Position numbers and translations under genes: made by a program. DNA of 64,000 nt from Streptomyces tirandamycinicus (GTDB taxonomy: Bacteria; Actinomycetota; Actinomycetes; Streptomycetales; Streptomycetaceae): the NCBI RefSeq assembly GCF_003097515.1, contig NZ_CP029188.1:6740531-6804530 (forward strand), written 5' to 3'. The notes under the pieces were generated by a model, which made no database searches, was not told the DNA's origin, and saw only the letters and a list, made by a program, of their open reading frames with translations. Of the stretch, positions 48,337 through 57,369 are shown in pieces. Numbering within the stretch: the stretch's first letter is position 1; each line of letters starts with the position of its first letter.

Positions 48337-51078
48337 ATGCGCACACCGCGCAGCACATCCGGCGCCGAGGCGCCGCCCCCGCACCCGCGACCACCCGCGG
48401 CGGCCGGTGTCCCGGCGCTCCGCGGACGCCGCGCCCACGCCGGGCCGCCCGCGGACGAACGGGCCGAGCCCGGCACCGCCCACGGGCCCGCCGGCCCACC
48501 CCGCAGCGAGGCGGCACGACGTCCCGGGGAGCGCCGGCACCTGCGTCCCAGGACCGTACGCGCCAAGATCATCTCGCTGCTGATGGTCCCCGTCGTCTCC
48601 CTGCTCGCCCTCTGGGGGTTCGCCACCGTCACCACCGCGCAGGACATCGCCCGGCTCCGCCAGCTCCAGGACGTCGAGAACCGCGTCCGCGGACCCGTCG
48701 CCGACGCCGTGTACGCACTCCAGGACGAGCGCCGGGCCGCCCTCCGCCAGATCACCGCGCCCGGCTCCCAGCGCGCCGCCGACCTGCGATCGCGGGCGAA
48801 AGCCACCGACGCCGCGCTCGCCGCACTGCTGCTCGACCCGTCCCACACCGTCGCCGAGGGGGGCGAGCTGCCCCGCGACGTCGGCCGGCGGCTGTCCGCG
48901 TTCGTCGCACACGGCCGCCAACTCGCTGCCCTCCGCGCCTCCGTGCTCGACCGCCGGACTGGCTGGGACAGCGCGTACGAGAAGTACACGGCGGCCATCG
49001 GCGCGGGCTTCGGCGTCACCGGCGCCCTCGCCGGCGTCCAGGACTCCGGCACGGGTTCGGACGCACGCGTGCTGCTCGAGTTCGCCAGGGCCGGGGAGAT
49101 GCTCGCACGGGAGGACGCGCTGCTCACGGCCGCCCGGACCGCCGAGTCGTTCGGCTCCGGCCGACTGCGGCGGTTCGCCGGTGCCGTGGAGACCCGCCGC
49201 GCGCTCACCGAGTCCGCCGCGGCCGACCTGCCCCCGGGCGAGCGGGCCGCCTGGCGCGAGCTCACCGCCCAGGGCGCCTACCGGGCCCTGAGGTCCGCCG
49301 AGGACGCCACCGCCGCCGCCCCGGCCGGACGCCGCGCGGCCGCGGCCGTGCCCGCCGCCACCTGGGACTCCGCCCACGGCGCCGTCCGCGCCGGCATGCG
49401 GGACATCGAGACGAGCGCGTGGCGCGGCGCGGCGGACCGTGCCGACCCGGTCGGGCAGGGCGTGTTCACCGCCGCCGGAGCCGCGGTCCTTCTCGGACTC
49501 GCCGCGGTGGCGGCCTCCCTCGCCATCTCCGTACGCATCGGCCGTGCCCTCGTCGTCGAACTCGTCGGACTCCGCAACACCGCCCTGGAGATCGCCCGGC
49601 ACAAACTGCCGCAGGCCATGAGCCGGCTCCGCGCAGGCGAGGACATCGACGTCCGGTCCGAGGCGCCGCCCGGGCCGCCCCCGCTGGACGAGATCGCCGA
49701 GGTCGGCGAGGCTCTGTCCACCGTGCACCGCGCCGCGCTGAGCGCCGCCGTCGAACGCGCCGAACTCAGCCGCGGCATCTCCGGAGTGTTCGTCAACCTC
49801 GCCCGCCGCAGCCAGGTGCTGGTCCACCGGCAGCTCACCCTGCTCGACGGCATGGAACGCCGGGCCGAGGACCCCGGTGAACTGGGCGACCTGTTCCGCC
49901 TCGACCATCTGACGACCCGTATGCGGCGACACGCGGAGAGCCTCATCATCCTGTCCGGCGCCGCACCGGGCCGGGCGTGGCGGATGCCCGTGCCGCTCAC
50001 CAACGTCGTCCGCGCCGCGGTGTCCGAGATCGAGGACTACGCGAGGGTCGAGGTGCGGCAGCTTCCGGAGGCCGCCGTGGTCGGGGCCGCGGTCGCCGAC
50101 CTCACCCACCTGCTGGCCGAACTCGTCGAGAACGCCGCACAGTTCTCGCCACCGCACACCAAGGTCAGGGTCAGCGGCGAGCCCGTCGGCAACGGCTACG
50201 CGCTGGAGATCGAGGACCGGGGACTCGGCATGGGCAAGGAGGCCCTCGCGGACGCCAACCGCCGCATCGAGGAGTCGGAGGCGCTCGACCTCTTCGACAG
50301 CGACCGGCTGGGCCTGTTCGTCGTCAGCCGGCTGTCCGCCCGCCACGACATCAGGGTCGAACTGCGGACCTCGCCGTACGGGGGGACCACGGCCGTCGTC
50401 CTGATCCCCACCGCGCTGCTGCAGAGCGCCCTGCCGGCAGGCGCCGCACCGCCCGCGGCCGCGAGCCACGGGGCCGAACACGCTCCGGCACGGGAGCCCG
50501 CGACACACTCCGCCCCCTACGCCGTGCCGGACCCGGCCCGGGCTCCGGCGCGGCAGGGCGGGCAGTCCCCGCCGGGGCGGCCCGGCCCGCAGGGCGTCGA
50601 GGCCCGGTCCCCGGGGGCGGATCCCCCGCCGGGAGTCATCGCCCTGAGGCTGCGCGACCGTACCGCGTCACCACCCCCCGACGGTCCCCGTCCCGAGAAC
50701 CACCGCCCCGAGAACCACCGCCCCGAGAGTCACCGCCCCGGGAGTGACCGTCCCGAGAGCCACCGCCCCGGGAGTCCCCGTCCCGGGAGTTCCCCCGCAG
50801 GCCCACCGGCCCGGGGCGACACCCCCGGGAAACCCTCCTCTGCGGACACGGGCGGCCTGCCGCGCCGCGTCAGGCAGGCCAGCCTCGTCCCCCAGCTGCG
50901 CGCGGCCTCGCAGCCCGAACCGGCGGACCCGGCCCGGCACGACGCACCGGAACGCACCCCCGAAAAGGTCAGGGACCGGATGACCGCCTATCGCGCCGGC
51001 TGGGCCCGCGGCGGCGGCGCCGCCCCGGGCAGTCCCACCCACACGAGCGCTCACCGCAGCGAAGGAGACCACAGATGA
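48337..51078 (+). CDS. cvnA: conservon sensor ATPase CvnA (second locus), NIT-type input
   Basis: 913 residues from ATG 48337, next to a gaggagg ribosome site placed rather close. Disordered Pro/Arg region 1-72; TM1 about 78-99; extracytoplasmic helical domain about 100-370 of the nitrate/nitrite-sensing (NIT) kind (QDIARLRQLQDVENRVRGPVADAVYALQDERRAALRQI); TM2 about 373-397. Then a HAMP-like linker and HATPase_c with N-box LLAELVENAAQFSPPHTKV near 593 and G1 EDRGLGMG near 625, ending YGGTTAVVLIP. The C-terminal 230 residues are disordered with an in-frame HRPE(N/S) repeat. The stop overlaps cvnB by four bases. Confidence 0.92.
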   Translation: MRTPRSTSGAEAPPPHPRPPAAAGVPALRGRRAHAGPPADERAEPGTAHGPAGPPRSEAARRPGERRHLRPRTVRAKIISLLMVPVVSLLALWGFATVTTAQDIARLRQLQDVENRVRGPVADAVYALQDERRAALRQITAPGSQRAADLRSRAKATDAALAALLLDPSHTVAEGGELPRDVGRRLSAFVAHGRQLAALRASVLDRRTGWDSAYEKYTAAIGAGFGVTGALAGVQDSGTGSDARVLLEFARAGEMLAREDALLTAARTAESFGSGRLRRFAGAVETRRALTESAAADLPPGERAAWRELTAQGAYRALRSAEDATAAAPAGRRAAAAVPAATWDSAHGAVRAGMRDIETSAWRGAADRADPVGQGVFTAAGAAVLLGLAAVAASLAISVRIGRALVVELVGLRNTALEIARHKLPQAMSRLRAGEDIDVRSEAPPGPPPLDEIAEVGEALSTVHRAALSAAVERAELSRGISGVFVNLARRSQVLVHRQLTLLDGMERRAEDPGELGDLFRLDHLTTRMRRHAESLIILSGAAPGRAWRMPVPLTNVVRAAVSEIEDYARVEVRQLPEAAVVGAAVADLTHLLAELVENAAQFSPPHTKVRVSGEPVGNGYALEIEDRGLGMGKEALADANRRIEESEALDLFDSDRLGLFVVSRLSARHDIRVELRTSPYGGTTAVVLIPTALLQSALPAGAAPPAAASHGAEHAPAREPATHSAPYAVPDPARAPARQGGQSPPGRPGPQGVEARSPGADPPPGVIALRLRDRTASPPPDGPRPENHRPENHRPESHRPGSDRPESHRPGSPRPGSSPAGPPARGDTPGKPSSADTGGLPRRVRQASLVPQLRAASQPEPADPARHDAPERTPEKVRDRMTAYRAGWARGGGAAPGSPTHTSAHRSEGDHR

Positions 51079-51509
51079 TCGACCACGAGAGGAGCCTCCA
51101 CCCCCGCTCCGGTGAGCTCGACTGGCTGCTCGACGACCTGGTGCTGCGGGTGGGCGAGGTCCGCCACGCCGTCGTGCTCTCCAACGACGGCCTCGCCGTC
51201 GGCGCGTCCGGCGGTCTCACCCGGGAGGACGCCGAGCATCTCGCCGCCGTCTCCTCCGGGTTCCACAGCCTTGCCAAGGGCGCCGGGCGCCACTTCCGCA
51301 CCGGCCAGGTCCGGCAGACGATGGTCGAGATGGACGACGGTTTCCTCTTCGTCGCCGCCGCCGGCGAGGGCTCCTGCCTCGCCGTCCTCAGCTCCGTCAC
51401 CGCCGATGTGGGGCTGATCGCCTACGAGATGGCGCGGCTCGTCAAGCGCGTCGGCGAGCACCTGGGCAGCCCGCCGCGCACGTCCACGCCGCCACCCGCC
51501 GCCGGCTGA
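51075..51509 (+). CDS. cvnB: conservon roadblock/LC7 protein CvnB (second locus)
   Basis: 144 residues from ATG 51075 (ATGA overlap with cvnA). Roadblock fold: ELDWLLDDLVLRVGEVRHAVVLSNDGLAVGASGGLTREDAEHLAAVSSGFHSLAKGAGRHF, then TMVEMDDGFLFVAAAGEGSCLAVLSSVTADVGLIAYEMARLVKRV. Expected partner of CvnD, which is not encoded in this operon. Confidence 0.93.
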   Translation: MIDHERSLHPRSGELDWLLDDLVLRVGEVRHAVVLSNDGLAVGASGGLTREDAEHLAAVSSGFHSLAKGAGRHFRTGQVRQTMVEMDDGFLFVAAAGEGSCLAVLSSVTADVGLIAYEMARLVKRVGEHLGSPPRTSTPPPAAG

Positions 51510-51530
51510 CCGGGGAAAGGCTCCTGCGAT

Positions 51531-51944
51531 ATGAACGACGCCGCCGACGGCGGCCCGGACCTCCAGGGCAGTCGCTGGTACGACGCGGAGGCGGGCCCGC
51601 TGGTCCGTCCGTACGCCATGACCGGAGGCCGCACCCAGCCGGGACCGAACTCCGTCCGCCTCGACCTCATCGCGCTCGTCGACGCGACCGCCGGCGCGGC
51701 GGACCGGGCGGCGGAGTCCCTGCTCGGTCCCGAGCACCGGGCACTGCTGGAGCTCTGCCGTACCGAGACCCAGTCGGTCGCCGAGCTCGCCGCGGACGCC
51801 GATCTGCCGGTGGGAGTCGTCCGGGTGCTCGTCGGCGATCTGCTGGAAGGCGGGCACGTGACGGTCTCCATGCCGGTTCCGCCCGCGCAACTGCCGGACG
51901 AAAGGATCCTCCGGGAGGTGATCGACGGCCTCAGAGCCCTGTGA
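51531..51944 (+). CDS. cvnC: conservon protein CvnC (second locus, DUF742)
   Basis: 137 residues from ATG 51531, 21 bases after cvnB. DUF742 pattern: GPLVRPYAMTGGRTQPGPNSVRLDLIALVDA, then LGPEHRALLELCRTETQSVAELAADADLPVGVVRVLVGDLLEGGHVTVSMPVPP and the ending ILREVIDGLRAL, which in complete conservons overlaps the start of cvnD. Here no cvnD follows; the next 520 bases are non-coding. Confidence 0.92.
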   Translation: MNDAADGGPDLQGSRWYDAEAGPLVRPYAMTGGRTQPGPNSVRLDLIALVDATAGAADRAAESLLGPEHRALLELCRTETQSVAELAADADLPVGVVRVLVGDLLEGGHVTVSMPVPPAQLPDERILREVIDGLRAL

Positions 51945-52464
51945 GCCGGGGCCCTGCGGCCGACGTGACAGGGAAGCGGGGTGGGCATCCGGCCCCGCGT
52001 GCGGCGAAAGCAGTGAGCCGGGGCGGACGGGTCCGGTGCGCACACCCGGGCCCCGCGGGCAGCCGGGGCCTGCGCCGGGCCGGCCGGACCCTGCGGTGGC
52101 GGGCCGGACTCTGCGGTGGCGGGCCGGGGAGTCCGGTGCGGACCGGCGGGGACCGGGAACACCCCCGTACGGCGTACCCGGTCCGCGCGCATCAGCCGAC
52201 CGGGCGGCGGGATCCGGGGCACACTGATGGCGTCGTTCCTTGCCCGGCCCGACAACGCGTGTCCCGCTGCCGTTTCCGTGTCCGCTGTGACACCCCACGA
52301 CCCCACACATCCACGCCCCCACACACCTGAACCAACACCCCACACCCCGACCCCCGCAAAGCCGCCACCCCGCGCGTACGCCGTACAGGTCGCCGGTGCC
52401 GGCGGCACCCGTACCGCCGGCGCGCCCGCGCCGATGCCGAAGCCGAGGAGCGCCGAGGAGCACC
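51945..52464. other. non-coding region where cvnD would be expected
   Basis: 520 bases between cvnC and the nucleoside hydrolase. No GTPase motif (GxxxxGKT, FGTPGQ) occurs in any frame on either strand. It contains a doubled 20-base unit (ctgcggtggcgggccgga, near 52090 and 52110) and an A/C-rich tract (52290-52360). No gene or remnant of cvnD is seen. Confidence 0.6.
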
Positions 52465-53514
52465 GTGTCCGTACCGATCATCCTCGATTGCGACCCCGGG
52501 CACGACGACGCCGTCGCCATCCTGCTCGCCGCCGGAGATCCCGCCGTCGACCTGCTCGCGATCACCACCGTCGCAGGCAACCAGGTACTGGAGAAGACGA
52601 CGCTCAACGCCCGTCGCGTCTGCACCGCGGCGGGCATCGCCGACGTGCCCATCGCCGCCGGATGTGCCCGGCCGCTCGTCGGGCGACTCCACATCGCGGA
52701 CGACGTCCACGGCGAGTCGGGCCTGGACGGGCCGGACTTCGGCGAACCGACCGTCGGTACCGTGCCCGGGCACGCCGTCGACCTGATGTACCGGATCCTG
52801 GCCCGGCACCCGGAGCCCGTGACCCTCGTACCGACCGGTCCGCTCACCAACATCGCCCTGCTGCTCACCCGCCATCCAGACGCGGCGGCGCACATCCGCG
52901 AGATCGTGCTCATGGGCGGTTCGACGGAACGCGGCAACCGCACTCCCGCCGCCGAGTTCAACATCTACGTCGATCCGGAGGCCGCCGACATCGTCTTCCG
53001 CAGCGGGCTGCCCGTGACCATGTGCGGCCTGAACGTCACCCACCAGGCGCTGGTCACCCCCGAGGTGCTGGCCCGGCTGGAGGGGCTGGGCACGGACCTC
53101 GGGCGCGTCTGCGCGGAGCTGATGACGTTCTTCGCCACCACCTACCAGCGGTTGTGGGGACTTCCGGCGCCACCCCTGCACGATCCGGTGGCGGTGGCCC
53201 GGGTCATCGACCCCACGATGGTGGACTGTGCCGACGCGAGCGTCGCCGTCGAACTGCGCGGGGAGTTCACGCGCGGGGCGACCGTCGTGGACCTGCACCG
53301 GTACCTTGACCGGCCGGTCAACGCGCGGGTGGCGGTGCGCCTCGACCAGGAGAGGTTCTGGGACCGGGTCATCGGTGCCGTCGACGCGCTCGGACGGCGG
53401 ACGGCCGGCCCGGGGGACCCGCTACAGGGCGACTCGCGTACGGGGGACGGCCCGGGCACAGGGCACGGCCCGAGTACGTCGGACGGCCCGAGTACGTCGG
53501 ACGGCCCGGGATGA
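52465..53514 (+). CDS. nucleoside hydrolase (inosine-uridine preferring family)
   Basis: 349 residues from GTG 52465 with gaggag 4 bases upstream. The Ca2+/ribose site DCDPGHDDA is at residues 8-16; TVAGNQVLEKTTLNARRV, VPTGPLTNIALLL, EIVLMGGS and EFNIYVDPEAA follow, all conserved in IU-nucleoside hydrolases (RihA/B/C). It hydrolyses ribonucleosides to base and ribose for salvage. The last 35 residues are a repeat tail (GPSTSDGPSTSDGPG) from a short DNA repeat. Single gene. Confidence 0.92.
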   Translation: MSVPIILDCDPGHDDAVAILLAAGDPAVDLLAITTVAGNQVLEKTTLNARRVCTAAGIADVPIAAGCARPLVGRLHIADDVHGESGLDGPDFGEPTVGTVPGHAVDLMYRILARHPEPVTLVPTGPLTNIALLLTRHPDAAAHIREIVLMGGSTERGNRTPAAEFNIYVDPEAADIVFRSGLPVTMCGLNVTHQALVTPEVLARLEGLGTDLGRVCAELMTFFATTYQRLWGLPAPPLHDPVAVARVIDPTMVDCADASVAVELRGEFTRGATVVDLHRYLDRPVNARVAVRLDQERFWDRVIGAVDALGRRTAGPGDPLQGDSRTGDGPGTGHGPSTSDGPSTSDGPG

Positions 53515-53684
53515 CCCGCCGGGCGCCCGCCGTCACCCGCCGGATGTGCGCGACTCCGCCGGGGCGGGAAGGGCGGTGCGCCGGCCGGCCTCCACCGTCG
53601 GCCCCCACGGGCGTGTCCGGCCCTCCTGCGAGGACCTCCTCGAGGGATCTCTTGGCTTCCCGCCCGGGTCTCCTCCGGCCGCCA

Positions 53685-53766
53685 GCGCACGGGTCGTGCC
53701 CGCCCCGCCGTCGCCCGGCGCACGGGTCGTGCCCGCCCCTCCCGGCGCACGGTCGTGTCCGCCCTG
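53685..53766. repeat. three repeats of gcgcacgggtcgtgcccgccc
   Basis: Copies start at 53685, 53718 and 53745 (the third with a one-base deletion). Each forms a gcacg/cgtgc hairpin. They lie between the convergent nucleoside hydrolase and sigma factor genes and could serve as terminators. Confidence 0.7.
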
Positions 53767-53788
53767 ACGCCAACACCCCGCGCAGCGA

Positions 53789-54685
53789 TCACCGCCGCGC
53801 CGGGGAGCAGGCCCTGCCACGTGCCGCACGGCCCGCGCGGCGCCGCTCCGGCGGCCGCGCGCCGCAGCCGGTGGCCGCCGCGTCGTGCAGGATCTCGTCC
53901 CGCAGCCTGCTGCAGCAGCGGTCGATCAGGCGGGAGACGTGCACCTGCGAGATGCCGAGGTCCTCCGCTATGCCCCGCTGTGTCATGTCCCGGAAGAAGC
54001 GCAGATAGAGAATCCGCCGCTCACGGTCCGGCAGCCGGTCCAGCCGGGGCCTGACCGCCTCGCGGTCGACGACGACGTCGAGCGCCGGATCGGGCCCGCC
54101 CATCGCGTCGGCCAGCGTGTACCCGCCGTTGCCGCCCTGTGCGTCGCCGCCCTGTACGTCGGCGTCGAGGGAGAGCGCGCGGTAGCTGCCCAGCGCCTCC
54201 AGGCCCGCCGCGGCCTCCTCCTCGGTCATGCCTGCTTGCCGCGCGATCTCGGCGGCACCCGGCTCACGGCCGCCGACGCTCTGGACGAGCTCGCGGCGGG
54301 CGGCGCGCACCCGGTTGCGCAGGTCCTGCACCCGGCGGGGCACGTGCACGGTCCATGTGTGGTCGCGGAAGTGCCGCTTGATCTCCCCGTCGATCGTCGG
54401 GACGGCGAAAGACTCGAACGCACCGCCGCGGTCCGGGTCGTACCGTCCCACGGCCTTCACCAGCCCGAGCGCGGCGACCTGACGCAGATCCTCCAGCGCC
54501 TCGCCCCGGTCCCGGTAGCGCCCGGCCAGCCGGTCGGCCATGGGCAGCCACGCGTTCACCAGCTCCTCCCGCAGCGCGGTCCGCTCCGGCCCTTCGGCCA
54601 GCCGGGCCAGCCGTGTGAAGGCCGCCGCGGTGTCCGGCGAGTCGTCATGGGGGTGCCCGCCGCGCTCGTTCGTCCGCATGCTCAC
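53789..54685 (-). CDS. RNA polymerase sigma factor, SigB/SigF/SigG type
   Basis: 298 residues from GTG 54685 (gaggag 6 bases upstream); ATG 54679 is in frame. Region 2: RYRDRGEALEDLRQVAALGLVKAVGRYDPDRGGAFESFAVPTIDGEIKRHFRDHTWTVHVPRRVQDL. Region 3 follows. Region 4: RLPDRERRILYLRFFRDMTQRGIAEDLGISQVHVSRLIDRCCSRLRDEI. This is the stress/sporulation sigma type, numerous in Streptomyces. An insertion of Gly/Asp/Gln (DADVQGGDAQGGNGG) lies before region 4, and the C-terminus has a basic tail. No anti-sigma gene is adjacent. Confidence 0.93.
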   Translation of the reverse strand: MSMRTNERGGHPHDDSPDTAAAFTRLARLAEGPERTALREELVNAWLPMADRLAGRYRDRGEALEDLRQVAALGLVKAVGRYDPDRGGAFESFAVPTIDGEIKRHFRDHTWTVHVPRRVQDLRNRVRAARRELVQSVGGREPGAAEIARQAGMTEEEAAAGLEALGSYRALSLDADVQGGDAQGGNGGYTLADAMGGPDPALDVVVDREAVRPRLDRLPDRERRILYLRFFRDMTQRGIAEDLGISQVHVSRLIDRCCSRLRDEILHDAAATGCGARPPERRRAGRAARGRACSPARR

Positions 54686-54914
54686 TCTCAGCTCCTCGTA
54701 CGGTGCTGACGGTGTCGACAGCCCGGAGCCGAAGGCGGTCTGGGGCGCGCACAGGGCGCGCAAGGGCTCCGAAGCACGTGGGTGCGCCTGCCCGGGGGCC
54801 CTCCCGGCAAACGCCGCGGAAGGGGTGGGCCGGGCGATGACGCCCTCGCGGATGCGGAAGACTGGACGGTGACATCCCGTTCGCGGCGCGGAAACGGAAC
54901 AGGCAGGGGCCCTC

Positions 54915-55757
54915 ATGACCGAAGCGCACCAGGACGCGGCACCGACTCCCGGCACCTCGGCGCTGCGGGCCGACTGCGGCGAGTGCTTCGCCCTCTGCTG
55001 CGTGGCTCTGCCCTTCACGGCCTCGGCCGACTTCGCCGTCGACAAGCCGGCGGGCCGGCCCTGCGGCAACCTCCGCGACGACTTCCGCTGCGGCATCCAC
55101 ACCCGGCTCCGGGACAGCGGATTCCCGGGCTGCACCGTGTACGACTGCTTCGGCGCGGGACAGAAGGTCTCCCAGGTGACGTTCGAGGGACGGAGCTGGC
55201 GCTCGGCCCCGGGCAGCGCCCGGCAGATGTTCGACGTCTTCCCCGTGATGCGGCAACTGCACGAACTGCTGTGGTACTTGACCGCCGCCCTGGCACTGCC
55301 GTCGGCCCGTCCGGTGCACCCGGCCGCACATGCGCTCCGCGCCGAGATCGAGGCGGTGACACTGCGGGACGCCGGGGAACTGCTCGGGACCGACGTCGCC
55401 GCGCTGCGCGGCCGCGCCGGCGAACTGCTGCTCAGGGCGAGCGCGCTGGCGAGGGCCGAGGCTGCTCCGGGCCGGGGGAAGAACCGCAGGGGCGCCGATC
55501 TCCTCGGGGCCAGGCTCGCACGCGCCGACCTCCACGGCGCGGATCTGCGCGGCGCCTGCCTGATCGCCGCCGACCTCGGCGGAGCCGATCTGCGTCTGAC
55601 CGATCTCCTCGGCGCCGACCTCCGGGACGCCGACCTCTCGGGGGCCGACCTCACCGGCAGCATCTTCCTCACCCAGCCGCAACTCCAGCAGGCGAGGGGA
55701 GACGCCGCGACGCGGCTGCCGTCCGGACTGCGCCGCCCCACGCACTGGAGTGCCTGA
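54915..55757 (+). CDS. pentapeptide-repeat protein with Cys-rich N-terminal domain
   Basis: 280 residues. A CxxCxxxCC cluster (Cys21, 24, 28, 29) and further cysteines (PCGNL, DFRCGIHT, GCTVYDC) resemble YkgJ-type zinc/iron-cluster-binding sequences. A helical middle (about 95-185) precedes about 12 pentapeptide repeats, A(D/N)LxX, at about 190-250 (GADLLGARLARADLHGADLRGACLIAADLGGADL). Such repeats form a right-handed beta-helix; some mimic DNA and shield gyrase. No such role is shown here. ATG 54915 has agggg upstream. Divergent from the sigma factor gene across a 229-base gap. Confidence 0.87.
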   Translation: MTEAHQDAAPTPGTSALRADCGECFALCCVALPFTASADFAVDKPAGRPCGNLRDDFRCGIHTRLRDSGFPGCTVYDCFGAGQKVSQVTFEGRSWRSAPGSARQMFDVFPVMRQLHELLWYLTAALALPSARPVHPAAHALRAEIEAVTLRDAGELLGTDVAALRGRAGELLLRASALARAEAAPGRGKNRRGADLLGARLARADLHGADLRGACLIAADLGGADLRLTDLLGADLRDADLSGADLTGSIFLTQPQLQQARGDAATRLPSGLRRPTHWSA

Positions 55758-55839
55758 GCGGGCTCCTCCGGGCCGGACGCGGGACGTCCGGCCCGGCACG
55801 TCCGGGCACGGGTCGGCCGCCGGTGACGCGATGGACCGC

Positions 55840-55885
55840 CGGACGGACGATGCGGAACCGGACGGACGACGCGGAACCGGACGGA
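55840..55885. repeat. 19-base tandem repeat (cggacggacgatgcggaac)
   Basis: Two full copies at 55840 and 55859 and a partial third at 55878, in the 271-base gap between the pentapeptide gene and the DJ-1/PfpI gene. Non-coding. Confidence 0.8.
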
Positions 55886-56028
55886 CCCCGGACCCCGCAG
55901 AGTGCGGTCGCGGCACCGGTCCCGCATACCGGGCACACGTACGGGTACCCGCACCGCCGGACAGCGCCGGACCCGGGCAGCGAGCCCGACCGGCGGTACG
56001 GAAACGGGGGAGAGAAGAGCCCAGGCCC

Positions 56029-56589
56029 ATGAACATCGCCTTCCTCACGGCGCACGAAGGCGTCGAACAGATCGAACTGACCGAACCCTGGCAGGCCGCG
56101 GCGGACGCCGGGCACACCCCTCGGCTGATCTCCGTCAAGCCCGGCCGCATCCAGGCCTTCGACCACCTCGACAAGGCGGACACCTTCGCCGTCGATCAGG
56201 TCGTCTCCGACGCGTCCGTGACGGACTACGCGGGCCTGGTGCTCCCCGGGGGAGTCGCCAACCCCGACTTCCTGCGCATGGACGCCGAGGCCGTCGCCTT
56301 CGTCCGGGGGTTCTTCGACGCGGGCAAACCGGTGGCGGCCATCTGCCACGCCCCGTGGACACTCGTCGAGGCCGACGCCGTACGCGGCAGGACGCTGACG
56401 TCGTGGCCCAGCCTGCGCACCGACATCCGCAACGCGGGCGGCACCTGGGTGGACGAGCAGGTGCACATCTGCCGCAGCGGCCCGAACGCACTGATCACCA
56501 GCCGCAGGCCCGACGACCTCAAGGCCTTCTGCTCGGCGCTGCTCACGGAGTTCGCCCCGCGGACCGCGGGCGCCCCGGCCGGCGGCTGA
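56029..56589 (+). CDS. DJ-1/PfpI family protein
   Basis: 186 residues from ATG 56029; a ggggaga purine run lies about 17 bases upstream and ccagg closer. Class I glutamine-amidotransferase-like fold with the nucleophile-elbow cysteine in AAICHAPWTLVEAD and acidic residue in LVLPGGVANPDFLRMD. These match PfpI/YhbO-type proteins, described as glyoxalase/deglycase-like chaperones or stress proteins; the exact activity is debated. It runs convergent to the truncated hydrolase, with a strong hairpin between. Confidence 0.9.
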   Translation: MNIAFLTAHEGVEQIELTEPWQAAADAGHTPRLISVKPGRIQAFDHLDKADTFAVDQVVSDASVTDYAGLVLPGGVANPDFLRMDAEAVAFVRGFFDAGKPVAAICHAPWTLVEADAVRGRTLTSWPSLRTDIRNAGGTWVDEQVHICRSGPNALITSRRPDDLKAFCSALLTEFAPRTAGAPAGG

Positions 56590-56626
56590 CCGCCCGCCCC
56601 GAAGGGCATACGGGAGTCACCGCCGC

Positions 56627-56664
56627 GCCCCGCGCCCCCGTGGCCGGCCACGGGAGCGCGGGGC
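56627..56664. terminator. bidirectional terminator between convergent genes
   Basis: Nineteen-position stem: 56627-56645 pairs with 56646-56664 except one C/A mismatch. The inner 18 bases (56637-56654) are a perfect palindrome. It sits in the 132-base gap between the DJ-1/PfpI gene and the truncated hydrolase. Confidence 0.75.
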
Positions 56665-56721
56665 GCCGTGCCCGAGGCGCGGTCGCGGTCCGCCGGTCCG
56701 TGCACGCCCGGCCGACGGGTG

Positions 56722-57150
56722 CTACACCGCCGCCGCGTCGAGCAGCACCCGGGCCAGCTCGCGCGGCCGGGAGAACATCGGCCAGTGCCCGGTGTCCAGC
56801 TCGACCAGCCGCCAGTGCTCACCACGCAGCAGCTCGGCCACATCGGGGCTCGGCTCCTTCCCGTCGAGCAGGCACTTGACGTATGTCGCCGGCAGATCGC
56901 CGAGCGCCCCTTCGAGCACGGCGGGCTCGGTGAGCGTCGCGCCGGGATGCGGGGTAGCCCTGGCGACGATCCGCCCCGTCTGCGCGTCGCCGAGCCCCTG
57001 CCCGGCGCAGTCGGCCCCGGTCAGCGGCGCCCAGAAGCCACCGTTCGCGGCTATCGAGGCCTCGACCGCCGCCCGGCCGACGGGCCACGCGGACACGAAC
57101 GACTCCCCGTTCGCCGGGACGTTCGAGTCGACGAAGACCACGTGTCGCAT
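56722..57150 (-). pseudogene. N-terminally truncated alpha/beta hydrolase
   Basis: 142 residues from ATG 57150. The frame begins RHVVFVDSNVPANGESFVSAWP, which corresponds to the middle of RsbQ/esterase-like alpha/beta hydrolases (LVYLDAFVPADGES). It ends normally with the catalytic-histidine segment WRLVELDTGHWPMFSRPRELARVLLDAA. The first about 85-90 residues, including the oxyanion HG motif and the GxSxG nucleophile, are absent. The upstream bases are a hexanucleotide microsatellite and lack any frame continuing the protein. It is most likely a decayed gene; a surviving short protein cannot be excluded. Confidence 0.7.
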
Positions 57151-57200
57151 ACGAAGTTCACCATTTCCGCACCGTAGCGGAGGGGTACGACAATCCCCGC

Positions 57201-57254
57201 CGCAGCCGCAGCCGCAGCCGCAGCCGCAGCCGCAGCCGCAGCCGTATCCGTATC
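57201..57254. repeat. hexanucleotide microsatellite (cgcagc)7(cgtatc)2
   Basis: Seven perfect cgcagc units (57201-57242) followed by two cgtatc units, directly upstream of the truncated hydrolase and downstream of the CDF transporter gene. Such pure arrays can change length by slippage. Confidence 0.9.
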
Positions 57255-57369
57255 CGGGTCGGCCGGACCGCCTGTTCGCCCGGCCGGCATCGCCGCCCGC
57301 CGGATGTCCCGCAGTCCGGCCCTTGGCTTCCGACCGTGCTTCCGCGCGCGTCGTGCGCCGTCCACCGTT

